Shown here piece by piece: positions 20,246 to 30,602 of a stretch of DNA of 64,000 bases; the stretch's first letter is position 1, and every line of letters begins with the position of its first letter. The DNA is from Aquatica leii (taxonomy: Eukaryota > Arthropoda > Insecta > Coleoptera > Lampyridae), in assembly GCA_035610365.1 (NCBI GenBank), contig CM069432.1:4030001-4094000 (forward strand), given 5' to 3'. Position numbers and translations under genes: made by a program. The notes below the pieces were generated by a model, which was not told the origin of the DNA, ran no database searches, and worked only from the letters and a program-made list of their open reading frames with translations.

Positions 20246-20880
20246 TTATATTGTTGTTGGTGCATCAGTTGTATCGCATGCTGAACGAAATTTGTTTTTC
20301 AATATTTCGCTTTTTTTAATTCTGCTGAAAACAGACATTATTTTCATAACGCTACTTGTACCGTCGTTATATTCTATATTATTCTCGTCTTCGTTTTCTT
20401 CGTCTTCATTTTCGTTTTCGCAGTTGAATTTCAAGTTTTTCATCAAATCCTGAACACCTAAATTCAAAATATGTGCCATACAGCGAAAGTGTTGATTGTA
20501 TGAATCGACGGTGGGAATTAATTTTGCAAGTTCTTCCATTCCAATTTGGCATTTTCAGACGCATTATCCACAGTAATAACTTGTATTTTGTGAATTAACT
20601 TATATTGTTGCAAGCACGAATAAACAATTTTTGCTATGTCATTTCCTGTGTGCCCACCACGAGAAGGGATAAAATCAAGCACTACTGACTTATAGTTCCA
20701 GTTATCGTTTATATAAAGCGCCGTTATACCGTAGAAAGTTTTTCCAGCAACATAGTCCATCCATCGATTGTGAAAGATAAGTTTCTAACTGGTCCTTAAC
20801 AAAGAGTTGAAAATCTTGAAATCGTTGTTTAACTTGCCGTCGAAGAGATTGTCTTTTCCGAAACGTACACTATATGTGCT
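20246..20880 (-). pseudogene. hAT transposase fragment (minus strand)
   Basis: Two overlapping frames on the minus strand form part of a hAT RNase H-like domain. From about 20880 towards 20520: MDYVAGKTFYGITALYINDN, then VVLDFIPSRGGHTGNDIAKI and HKIQVITVDNASENAKLEW, where DNASEN carries the second-Asp motif usual in hAT. 20539-20246 reads FRCMAHILNLGVQDLMKNLK, the conserved CxxH-type helix of hAT transposases. It then has an acidic Glu/Asn stretch typical of BED-type insect hATs, and ends ACDTTDAPTTI, where the alignment stops. One frameshift lies near 20525. BED finger and dimerisation domain are not present. It shows no obvious relation to the 991-bp hAT element at 5.6 kb. Confidence 0.8.
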
Positions 20881-21630
20881 AAAGTATCGACTATTGCATT
20901 TTATAATAGATGTACTTTAAAGTTTTAAGAATTCAGTTGTTTTGTGAAAAGGAACAACGTCTCAGCATGTTTGAGGGATTTGCACGAGTATTACAGGCGC
21001 CGTGCTGGTTTAAAATCCTTTGTAGGTGCCTTTATTATAAACTAAGTAAAGCGTGCTTTTTGGTACAAATTTAAAATTAAGAATTTGGGACTTTCCCACA
21101 AGTTGTTATTTTACGAGTTATTTTATTGCTTGTATATACTTTTATTAGATCATAGAAATGCGGAGAGTTTATATTCGATGAACTCAAAAAAATATTTTTT
21201 GAACGCTTTAGGAATCGATAAAAATTATTATTTTGTTGGTACCTATCTGCCTATATGGTTTCTATTCATACGTGACAGAAAAATATGTTTTATTTAAAAT
21301 TTAGAAAATTGTTTTGTTTAAATACAAATTTACTGTAAACTAAATTTGTTTTATTGTACACCATAATTATAAAATGCTTTTTTGACATTAAATTACATTT
21401 TAGCCACATTGCAAATAGGTTTATTTGGTTTAAGTAAATATTTCATTTAAGATGACTATAGTGGTTACTTATTAGTTATAACTTTATTTTTCAAACGAAC
21501 ATCATTTTACTAAAGTCGAAACAACGTTTTTTCAAAAAACTTTTTACTTACTTTACTTTCACGTACACATACAATAATTTTTTGGGAAAACAAATGTTTT
21601 CTTGTATGTGGGATAAATAAAAAAAGATAA
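20881..21630. other. No gene seen
   Basis: AT-rich sequence with one 70-codon plus-strand frame (21085-21297) that has no recognisable motif. Confidence 0.5.
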
Positions 21631-21633
21631 TAA

Positions 21634-23318
21634 CACTGGTATGCATGAAAATCAGCCCTGATACCATTCTTGACGATTCTTATGTAAAATGACCTCCTGA
21701 ATCCAAAAATAAGCTCCGTTTTTACCCATCACCCACCTATTTTGGGTGGACCCCATTTTTATTTTATTTTTTGCAATTTTTTTAGAATTTTAACATATAG
21801 CCGTTAAACATCCCAAAGCAGGTAATAAAATTTATACCAAAGTATATGGCAAAAGTTTTGCTATAAAATGTATATAGAAACAACAACAAAATACAAATAT
21901 ATAAGAACAGTAAAAAAATATCAATAAACAGTTAGGAAGATTCACTGCACGACGCTGGCGATCTCAATACCACATGCAGGTTTGAACAGGAATTTTCGAC
22001 AGGCTTGAACTTGCATTACTCTTCTCATTATAGTATATTACATTGTTTGCTTAACTGCTTCGATCAGTACATCTATAGCTGTTGCAGAGTTAACTTGTCG
22101 ACGTTTTAAACGTGCTGGATTTTGTGTTCATTTTTGTTCATTTGTGTAAAACAGTAAAACTACTTTTACTCCGGATTTTTTCAAGTGACTAAGTGTGATT
22201 TGTGGTTAATGTCGGACGTTGAATTACTTTTTAATTATGCCACGCGAGTGTAAAAATCATCCCGATAGTTTCTGCTATGTCTGCGGGCAATTAACTTTAA
22301 AAGCGCAACGAAAACCCCTTTCTCCGCTTGTTAAAACAGCTTATAAATTGTACTTTGATTGTCAAGTTGGCGACCAGGACAAGACTTGGGCTCCATCAGT
22401 TTGCTGTACGACTTGTTGCAGTAGTTTGACCAAATGGCTTAAAGGTAATGTCGCTCACAATCCTTTGGTTCCGAAGGAAAATATTTACTTACCACCTTTA
22501 TACATCAAACTTGGATTAATCAAGCAGTTTGTGAAAGCAGTGGACAAGACAGGTGGCGCTTTTTAATTTTTGAAAACTAAATTCCCTCGTCTTAGCAAAG
22601 CTAAAATCAAAGAAGGCGTTTTTGTTGGTCCCCAGATTATACAACTCTTCCACGATTCGGCATTTATTGAACACCTAAATCGAAAAGAAAAACGAGCTTG
22701 GCTTGCATTTTAAAACGTTTGTAAGAACTTCCTGGGTAACCACAAAACTGACGATTATGTCGCTCACGTCGAGGAACTGCTTTTAGCGTACAAAGACATA
22801 GAATGTAACATGTCTCTTAAAGTTTACTTCCTTCACTCGCATCTGGACTTTTCCCTGAAAATTTAGGAGCAGTTTCGGATGAACACATCAAGACATCGCT
22901 AAGCTGGAGAAGAGATTTTCAGGGAAGTGGAATGAGAGCATGTTGGCGGAGAACTGCTGGTTTTTGAAACGAGAGAGCTGTACCTCAGGGTATAAAAAGA
23001 AAGCAAGCACCAAGTAACGATGAATATCTTTTTATTTATTACTGTTTATAGCTAAAATAGTTCTTTTTCTCATTTAAATTAAATTCATGTCCATATATTT
23101 ATTATTATAATAATTATTATAATAATTATTATCGTTCTATAAATAAATTATAATTAATTTATCGAAAAGTGGTAAAATTAGAGATTTAGGGCTCCCTCGA
23201 AAATGGTGGGTGATGGAAGAAAACGGAAGACATATTTGGATTCAGGACGTCATTTTATATAAGAATCACCCGGAATAGTGTCAGGGCTCAATAAAAAATA
23301 TTTTTTTGCAGACCAGTG
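21634..23318 (+). mobile_element. CAC-TIR DNA transposon, subfamily 2, copy D (1685 bp)
   Basis: Starts CACTGGTATGCATG at 21634 and ends CAGACCAGTG at 23318, flanked by the 3-bp direct repeat TAA (21631-21633 and 23319-23321). The terminal inverted repeat is long, about 125 bp and imperfect: both ends contain the TGTAAAATGACCTCCTGAAT-like block and the CATCACCCACC block. A 600-bp leader (21634-22236) is nearly identical to the one in inverted copy E (41146-41747). Internally deleted relative to a full element. CACTG start and 3-bp duplication are shared with CMC-type transposons; subfamily 1 (copy A) shares CAC and a TTA duplication. Confidence 0.85.
22237..23020 (+). pseudogene. Putative transposase of CAC-TIR family, copy D, internally deleted
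   Basis: Begins MPRECKNHPDSFCYVCGQLT, then LYFDCQVGDQDKTWAPSVCC and SLTKWLKG. It then jumps directly into the second half (HNPLVPKENIYLPPLYIKLG, LIKQFVKAVDKTGGAF), so the whole middle including the DSS and CADLK segments is lost. Past a stop at 22564 the frame continues with FPRLSKAKIKEGVFVGPQII, NFLGNHKTDDYVAHVEELL and CNMSLKVYFLHSHLDF, then degenerates before the expected RFHQD...DYCW end. The protein differs clearly from copy A but keeps the same module order. The ATG at 22237 is preferred over 22219 because copy A starts at the equivalent position. Confidence 0.75.
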
Positions 23319-23344
23319 TAATCGTTCGCAATAAGAAAAAAACT

Positions 23345-23512
23345 GCAAAAGTCTTACAAGGTAGTCTTGTTCTTGCCAAAGTATTGCAGAGCTAGTCTTG
23401 GTCTTGCAACCTTGAGTCTTGATCTTGGTCTTGCTAATGGCGTTGTCTTGCTCTTGGTCTTGCAAATCTTGCGAGACCAAGACAAGACTGCAAGATCAAG
23501 ACCGATTTTGGG
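23345..23512. repeat. TCTTG-rich short tandem repeat ending in an inverted arm
   Basis: Multiple TCTTG units, often as TCTTGGTCTTGC (near 23391, 23420, 23452), followed by inverted units GACCAAGACAAGACT and CAAGATCAAGACC near 23475-23505. The two arms could fold into a hairpin. Likely part of an unidentified repeat. Confidence 0.6.
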
Positions 23513-23519
23513 CATCACT

Positions 23520-23732
23520 AACTACAAGAGAAATGTATTTTCAAAATATTGTTTTTACAGCCAGTTAATAAAAAGCTCTGGAATTTGTACTTTTTTCTGT
23601 GTTGTTAAACTTTTTTTAAGAATAAAACTTGAAACTGAAAATTTCGGCAAAGATTGATGTTTTGAGTTTGATAATAATTGGTTATTGATGTTTTTTGAAA
23701 CACAATATGATTTTAAATTTAATAAGTAATTA
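23520..23732. repeat. Dispersed repeat, second copy (first at 19919-20205)
   Basis: Shares most of its length with 19919-20205 and ends at AATAAGTAATTA, exactly where copy B of the CAC-TIR transposon begins with its TTA target repeat. It is therefore the insertion target of that transposon, and the 20.2-kb copy approximates an empty site. Confidence 0.75.
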
Positions 23733-24386
23733 CACAGCCCAACAAAATAAAACTTTTGTCTTAGTGCCGGAAAAGTAAGAACTGATTTTGAGTATTTGTG
23801 ATGTGCTGATTCCAAAAATACCTGGTTTTTTTTCGTAGCAGCTCCAGTTTTTGAGATATGGGCTAATTGGTATTAGTTCTGATAAAACGCAAAAATATTG
23901 AAATAGTGATATCTTTAGAGGCCAAAAGTGAAATTTCCTAACTAAATAATTAAAATCTAATGAGCTAGTTTGAGTTACTTGGTATTATTCATTACAGTAA
24001 AACCCGACATTCCTATACCCCTATCAAAAACTAATTAATTCGTCGTATTACCTCGCAAATATCTCTGCTTTACGAGGTACAGTTTATATAAAAAAATTAG
24101 AATCTAATTAGCCAGTTTGAGTTATTGGGTATTGATTCATTTGTGTAAGACCCAACATTCTTATAATTACTTCCATCAAAACCTAATTAACACACAGCTA
24201 TATTAACTTGTATCTTTGCTTTACGAAGTACATTTACCTATTTAGTTTACGTAGCTGAAGTTGTGGTATCATTTGGTATTATTCAGTGATAAAACATATT
24301 ATATATATTATCAATAACCTTTTACCCTAAGGTGTAAGGTGGTTTTACATTATTATCTTATAATAATATTGTTATTATATTACATT

Positions 24387-27372
24387 TTATTTTATTATTT
24401 CATTTGCATGCACAAATTTTGACCATTCTTTCTTATTTTTTGCCAACGTTTTTGCTTCTGTCCATGTTTTACCTTTTTCTTGCAGTACTTTACTTATTTC
24501 ATCGTTCCACGTCTTTCTTGGTCTTCCTTTTGCTTTACTTCTCTGTATTCCAGCTTCCCATATTTGTTTAACTTGTCGATTGTTTTTCATTCTACACATG
24601 TGTCCAAACCATTTCAATTTCTGTTTTTCTACAAATTTAATAATATGTTCAGCTCCTAGTTCGTCTCTTACTACGTCATTCTTTATTCTATCTCTTCTAG
24701 TTATTCCTTTTACTTTTCTCAAATATTTCATATCGATTGCTTGAATTTTGCTTTTCATTGCTTTTGTTAAAATCCAATTCTCACTTCCGTACGTTAGTAT
24801 TGGTCTAAAAATTGTTTTATATATTGCCATTTTTGTTGTTATGGCTACTTCTTTTTTTCCTATAAATGCTTTGCTTAAGCTGTGGTATATTTTTGCTGCT
24901 TTTCCAATCCTTTCATTTATTTCGTTTTCCATATTTCCTTCTCTATCTATTATTACTCCTAAATATTTGAGTTCATCAACTTGCTCTATTTTTGCTTGGT
25001 TTATTTCTAATTGGACATTTTTGTTTTCTTTGCTTATCACCATTATTTTTGTTTTTTCTGTATTTATTTTCATATTTCTCTTGGATAGTTCTTCTTTCCA
25101 TATCTGTAAATTTTTCTGTAGGTCTTCTTTTTACTCTGCGCATAACATTACATCGTCGGCAAAAGCACATTCTGATACGTTTACCGGTATTAATTTGTTG
25201 AATCTTATGTGTAGCTTTTTGGTTTTCTGTGATGTGGCTTTGATTATATCGTCCATTATTATTATGAATAAGGTCGGGCTCAACACTCCACCTTGCCTTA
25301 AACCATCATTAATTTCAAAGATTTCCGAATGTGCATTATTTTTTCTCACGTAACTTTTATTGTTTTCATACAAATTTTTGATCCCTTTTATTAATTTTTG
25401 ATTTACATTTTTTTTTCTTTGACTATTCCATACTTCTTTTTGCGTTACTTTGTCAAAAGCTTTTTCAACGTCTAGGAAAGCCGTATATACTTCTGAATTT
25501 TTTATTCTGTTTTTCTCTATCATTTGTTTTATACTGAAGATATGGTCCTGTACGCTTCTCCCTTTCTGAAACCACCTTGTGCTTCTGCTAAGTTTTCTTC
25601 TATTTGATATCTCAATCTTTTGTCTAATACACGTTCATACACCTTTGATACCACACTAAGTAATGTTATGCCTCTGTAGTTTACACACTCTCTGCTGTCG
25701 CCCTTTTTGAATATTGGTAATATGATTCCTATCTTCCAATCGTCGGGTATTTGTCCTGTGTTCCACGCTTCGTTTAAAATTTCTGTTAGTGTTTCTATCG
25801 CTTTTTTCCCTAAAATTTTCAGCATATCTGCATTTATTTTGTCATGACCTGCCGATTTTCCTTTTTTCATACTTTTAATTGCTTGTGTTACTTCTTCTGT
25901 TTTTATATTATTTTCGTCTTCGTCTTGTGAGTAGTTGGGTTCTTGGTAGTTTCTAAAGTTTTTTTGTTTGTCGGTGTTATGGAGTTCCCAGAAGTATACT
26001 TTCCATTTTTTCATGATTTCTTTTTCTTCCGTTACTACTTTGTTGTCTTTTGTTTTTAATTATTTTAATGTATACCTATTTTCTTTTCTTAGATTTTTTA
26101 GAGTTTTGTAAAATAGCTTTTGGTTTCTTTGGCTGTCTGTTTCTAATTTTTTTCCGAAATCTTCCCATGTTTCTTGTTTAGCTTGTAGTACCATTTCCTT
26201 TACTTTAATTCGTTGTTGCTTGTACACTGTGTAATTTTTTTTGGTTTTATTGGTCAGGTATAAGTTCCATTTTTTTTTCTTGTTTTTGACTTGGTCTTTG
26301 ATTTCTTGATTCCACCATCTAGTTTGTTTCTTGTTTTTGTTTATTCTTATAGTCCCACAATTTTCTTTCACTGTTGTTAAAATCGTTTGTTTGAATTGAT
26401 ACCATCTTTGTTCTAGATTTAGGTCTTTCCACTTTTCCATGTCTTTTTCCATATTTTTTTCTGTTTCTTCTCTAAATTTCTTAGCTGTTTCTGATTCTTG
26501 TAGTTTATATGTCTTAATTATTTCATTATCCTTTGTTTTTTTTTGCCTCATTGTTTTACGGTTTTCTTTTTTCTGTGTGCATAGTCTTACTTTTGCTACT
26601 ATCAGGTAATGGTCGCTATAAATTTCTGGTCCTCGTCTCACTTTGACATCGACAATTTCTTTCCTATATGGTCTGTTGATAAGAATATAATCTATTATGG
26701 ACTTTTCGTTTCTACTTTTTACTTCTCTTGTGTATTTATGTATATTCTTATGAGGATAAAATGTATTTGTTACTATTAAGTTATTTTCTACACAGTAGTC
26801 TATTAGCCTTTCCCCATTTGTGTTTCTGTGTTCTTCTCCGTATTGTCCAATTACATCGGCTGTCACGTTGTTTCTTCTTCCAACACGGCTGTTGAATTCT
26901 CCTAATATTATTACTCTGCCATTTAAGTTTTCTACTACTTCTGTCATTTTTTCCCAGAATTCGTCTTTCTTATTTGTTGTTTCGTCTTGGCTAGGGCCAT
27001 ATGTTATTATCATGGTTGTTTTGCTTTGTTGGTTTAGTTGTAGTTCTATTTGTAGTATATTTTTGATATATATTTCCATTACTTTATATTTTTCACCTGT
27101 CCTACTCCTTCTGCTGCTCTTTGTTCTGCTGTTACTCCGCTATAAAATAATACGTGTCCTTTTTCTAATTTTATCATTCCTTGTCCTTTCTTTTTAGTTT
27201 CGGTAATTGCTAGGAAATCTAGATTTGCTTTTTCAAATTCTTCTGCGAGTTCATGTTCTTTTCCTTTTATGCTTCTTATATTCCAATTTCCTATTCTTAG
27301 CATTACTTGTGTTTCTTGTCTATCATTTTTATGTTTATTCGTTTCTGTTTGCATGTCCTTTTTCTTTGCCAT
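24387..27372 (-). pseudogene. LINE ORF2: AP-endonuclease, reverse transcriptase, C-terminal domain (two frameshifts, two stops)
   Basis: Reads on the minus strand from 27372: LRIGNWNIRSIKGKEHELAE and LAITETKKKGQG, then after a frameshift near 27080 ITYGPSQDETTNKKDEFWEK, VIILGEFNSRVGRR and SIIDYILINR plus YSDHYLIVAKV, the APE-type endonuclease. A stop lies near 26057-26060. RT begins VTQAIKSMKKGKSAGHDKIN, NYRGITLLSVVSKVYERVL and EAQGGFRKG, with a second frameshift near 25525. Then come TAFLDVEKAFDKV, GLRQGGVLSPTLFIIIMDD and the catalytic FADD at 25152-25163, and a stop at 25131. KYLGVIIDREGNM and the C-terminal LKWFGHMCRMKNN ... GRPRKTWNDE end at 24387. No RNase H domain is seen. Confidence 0.9.
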
Positions 27373-27404
27373 TTTTGTCTTCTTGTGTTCCGCCCGAATT
27401 GTGT

Positions 27405-28175
27405 TTAGTTTTTTGTCTTATTTTTAATTTTTTCCTCTAGTGCATTTTTTTCTATATTCCATCTCCACTCTTTCTCTTGTATTATTAGTTTTTGATATCC
27501 AATTCTAACAGTTCTTCTATTTTTTCTTTCTTCTTGCGCTATGTTTCTGATTTGTTTATCTATATCTCTTTCTTTCTTTGATAGATCGTTGTTAATGAAT
27601 ACCCTAGACTCTTCTATGTTTTTCAATTTTATCTTGTTTTGCATTATTTTGAATTTATCTACTGAGTTATCTACTTGTACTAGACACTGTTGTGGTCCCA
27701 GTTTATAAGCTGTTTTGATAGCAACTTCAATACCTAGTTTTTGTTGCATGAAATCTTTTATTTTTTCTTTTAAATTTTCTGGTTTGTTATTTTCTATTTT
27801 TAGCCCTGTAATTACCACATTGTTCCTTCTCTTCTTTCTTTCTAGTTGTTCTAGTCTTGTGTTTGTGTTTCCTAGTTCTTTTTTCATTTCTTCGTAATCT
27901 TTTTTTAAATTTGCATTTTCTTTTATTATAATTTCGTTTTCCGCTTTTAATTCGATTAGTTCTGTTTGAAATTCACGTTGTTCTGCACGTATCTGGTTCA
28001 CTTCTAGTGTTCGGTTTTGTAGTAAATTTAATATTTGATCTAATTTTTCTTCGTTTTGTTGTGATTTTGCTGGTGATTTATGCATCTTCTGACTTTTGGC
28101 GATGCTTTCTTTCTCATCGTGAACTTCGCGTTTCTTTTTTCCATCGTCCGTTGAATATCCATCCGATTGGCTCAT
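27405..28175 (-). CDS. LINE ORF1 protein (coiled coil plus RRM-like region)
   Basis: A 256-codon uninterrupted frame at the 5' end of the LINE, starting MSQSDGYSTDDGKKKREVHD. Residues about 40-125 are heptad-rich (Leu/Glu/Asn/Lys), predicting a coiled coil for oligomerisation. Residues 126-215 contain KRRNNVVITGLKIENNKPEN, IEVAIKTAYKLGPQQCLVQV and NIEESRVFINNDLSKKERD, a pattern resembling the RNA-binding RRM of L1-type ORF1 proteins. The C-terminus is strongly basic (TVRIGYQKLIIQEKEWRWN). The role would be binding the LINE RNA as a chaperone during target-primed reverse transcription. It is the only long LINE frame in the window with no break, while its ORF2 partner is broken, so it is unlikely to be functional in place. 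Confidence 0.75.
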   Translation of the reverse strand: MSQSDGYSTDDGKKKREVHDEKESIAKSQKMHKSPAKSQQNEEKLDQILNLLQNRTLEVNQIRAEQREFQTELIELKAENEIIIKENANLKKDYEEMKKELGNTNTRLEQLERKKRRNNVVITGLKIENNKPENLKEKIKDFMQQKLGIEVAIKTAYKLGPQQCLVQVDNSVDKFKIMQNKIKLKNIEESRVFINNDLSKKERDIDKQIRNIAQEERKNRRTVRIGYQKLIIQEKEWRWNIEKNALEEKIKNKTKN

Positions 28176-28648
28176 TGTTGGAGATTTTTTATTATTTATT
28201 ACAATTTTATGTTTTTTTTTAAATTTATATATTATTTAACACGTAACTATTTTTTTTTCTATTTATATGACGGCGGTTTTAGTTAATTTTAATTTATTAC
28301 GTAGAAATTTATTGTAGAAATATGTTTATGTCAACCTCGTTATCCGGTATCGCGCGTTATCGGGCGTCCTTGTTTCACGTGTGTTCTGATTTTACGTATT
28401 TACCTTGATGTTGTTGGCACTGTCATATTTATTCCTTATTAACAATTATTATTTGTCTAATTATAAACAATTACTGTTTGGTTTCACTTTATTTTTAAAC
28501 TATTAAAGTTCTGCAAATTTATACCATTAAAGTTTTTAAATTTAAGTTGGGATAAAGCCCGTATACAGGTATTTTATCGCCAGCACTTTATTACACGTCT
28601 TGCTCGTTGAACGATTCACTTTTATAAAACATACATTTAATTAAAACC

Positions 28649-30319
28649 ATGGCATTCAGAAGCAAACGTAGTTGTGTGAATCATCAAGACGTTTTTTGCT
28701 ATGTATGTGGCGAGTACACTTTTAAAGAAAGTAGAAAGCCTATTTCTGATTGTGTGAGAAGAAGTTTGCTGGCCTATTTTGGCGTTCACTTGGGTGACCA
28801 GGATAAATCTTGGGCTCCACATTTCGTATGTAACACATGTATTGAACATCTGCGTCAGTGGACAGTTGGAAAGAGAAAGTGTCTAAAGTTTGAAGTACCA
28901 ATGGTTTGGAGAGAACCAAGAAACCATCACGATCACTACTATTTTTGTCTCGTGAATATCAAAGGAATCAATCGGAACAATAGACAGAAATGGCCATATT
29001 CTGATCTAGATTCAGTGAAGAAATACCTATTCCATCATTCAGCAGTCTGCCTTCGCTCCCGGAAGATGATGCAGAACTACCCACGTTTGATGAAATTCAG
29101 TGTATGGAATCAGAAAACGACAGTGATTTTAAAGCAGATTTATCAAGTCCGCAACGTTTCAATCAACAAGAACTGAACGATCTCATTAGAGACCGAATCT
29201 TTCAAAGGAATCTTCTGAATTACTCGCTTTCAGATTAAATGGGAAGAATCTACTGCAGCCAGATACCAATATTATATTTTATCGTAAAAGAGATAAGGAT
29301 CTGCTGCCCTTTTACTCTGTGGAAAATAACCTGGTATTCTGTAACAATATAGGAGGACTCTTACAAAAAATGGATTTTTCGGAATACACACAAGACGAAT
29401 GGCGCCTTTTTATAGACAGTTCCAGACGAAGTTTGAATTGTTTGCTTTTACACAATGGTAATAAATATGGCTCAATACCCATTGGTCATTGTAGGAAGGA
29501 GGTGAAGGAGGAATACGAGGCAATATCACTAGTCCTGAAAAAAATTAAGTATGAAGAACATCAGTGGAGGATTTGTGTCGACCTAAAAATAGTGAACTTC
29601 CTCCTTGGACAGCAAAGTGGATATACAAAATATCCTTGTTTTTTTATGTATTTGGGACAGCAGAGCTAAGGATCAGCACTGGGTTAACAGAAATTGGCCT
29701 TTAAGAAATGTTATGACTCAAGGAAAGCAAAATGTAATCAACGAACCTTTGGTTGCGAGAGAAAATCGTATTTCCACCCTTGCATGTCAAGTTGGGGCTT
29801 ATGAAGCAATTTGTGAAGGCTTTAAATCGCGATGGACTTTGTTTTGGCTACTTGATTCGTAAATTTTCTGGGATTAGCACGGAAAAACTGAAAGCTGGAA
29901 TATTCGATGGCTCTCATATAAGGCAGCTTATTAAAGATCCACAATTTACCGCATAAATGAATGAAATTGAATCTAACGCTTGGTGTTCATTTGTTCAAGT
30001 TGTACAACATTTTCTGGGAAATTATAAGGCAAAAAATTATATAGAATTAGTGGAAAATATGCTTTCAAACTTTAATATACTCGGCTGCAACATGAGCATA
30101 AAAGTTCACTACCTCTACAGCCACTTAGATCGTTTTCCAGAAAACCTAGGTGATTTGAGTGAAGAACAGGGGGAAAGATTCCATCAAGACATTAAAACTA
30201 TGGAAGATCGATATCAAGGAAGATGGGGTACCCACATGATGGCGACTACTGCTGGAGCCTTCAGCGAGACTGTCCTAATAACTACCATGCTAGAACATCA
30301 TATAAAAGAAAATTTTTAA
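28649..30319 (+). pseudogene. Putative transposase of CAC-TIR family, copy B
   Basis: Very similar at DNA level to copy A (9893-11582). The first 170 codons keep the TGG that is a stop in A (VPMVWREPRNHHDHYYFCLV), giving the ancestral reading of the second Cys/His module. A 22-base deletion near 29015 and a single-base loss near 29195 shift the frame. 29319-29669 contains EWRLFIDSSRRSLNCLLLHN and CVDLKIVNFLLGQQSGYTKY. One extra T at about 29640 shifts the frame before C-IWDSRAKDQHW. A further frame gives FPPLHVKLGLMKQFVKALNR, a stop at 29954-29956, then ERFHQDIKTMEDRYQGRWGT. A small deletion near 30243 disrupts the DYCW end. Breaks in A and B are independent, so both descend from an intact source. 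Confidence 0.75.
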
Positions 30320-30602
30320 ATGATATGTAAATATAATTTATAAACTTATTTGTTTATTTTGTGAAATAAATACATTACTTTGGATTTTATGTGTTTTTTT
30401 TTACTAGCACTTGAAGTAGATAATATTAGTAACAACGTAAAAAGTATAAAAGTTAAAAAACTAGACCATTTCTTTCTAAAAAAAAGGTCAAAATACAATA
30501 TCTCAAAAACTAGATCTGATAGACCAAATCTGAAGACAGTTTTGGATTCTGCACCCAAAACTTACTTAAAAACAGTTACAAAAACGCTGGCACCAAAATG
30601 TT

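Larger units (their letters stand above)
24299..28623 (-). mobile_element. Apparently full-length two-ORF LINE inserted in copy B
   Basis: Minus-strand element of about 4.3 kb with 5' UTR (28176-28623), ORF1, ORF2 and a short 3' UTR ending in an AT-rich TGATAATATATATAA tail. It is flanked by the exact 10-bp direct repeat ATAAAACATA (24289-24298 and 28624-28633), a target-site duplication. The insertion separates the leader from the transposase ORF of copy B. Clade is uncertain: the C-terminal GRPRKTWNDE block and the AP-endonuclease resemble RTE- and R1/I-related arthropod LINEs. Confidence 0.85.
23733..30602 (+). mobile_element. CAC-TIR DNA transposon, subfamily 1, copy B, split by a LINE insertion
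   Basis: The left part (23733-24298) starts CACAGCCCAACA after TTA and aligns along its length with the leader of copy A. The right part resumes at 28624 with ATAAAACATACATTT, the sequence that follows in copy A at about 9869, and runs to 30602 (GGCACCAAAATG). The final 12-bp TIR is missing. The excised length would be about 2.54 kb, close to the 2553 bp of copy A. The intervening 24299-28623 is a LINE. Confidence 0.85.

Noticed and set aside
26820-27197. Plus-strand frames of 60-200 codons antisense to the LINE (also 24748-25353, 27207-27440)
   Set aside because: Hydrophobic shadows of the A-rich minus-strand LINE coding sequence, with no motif of their own.
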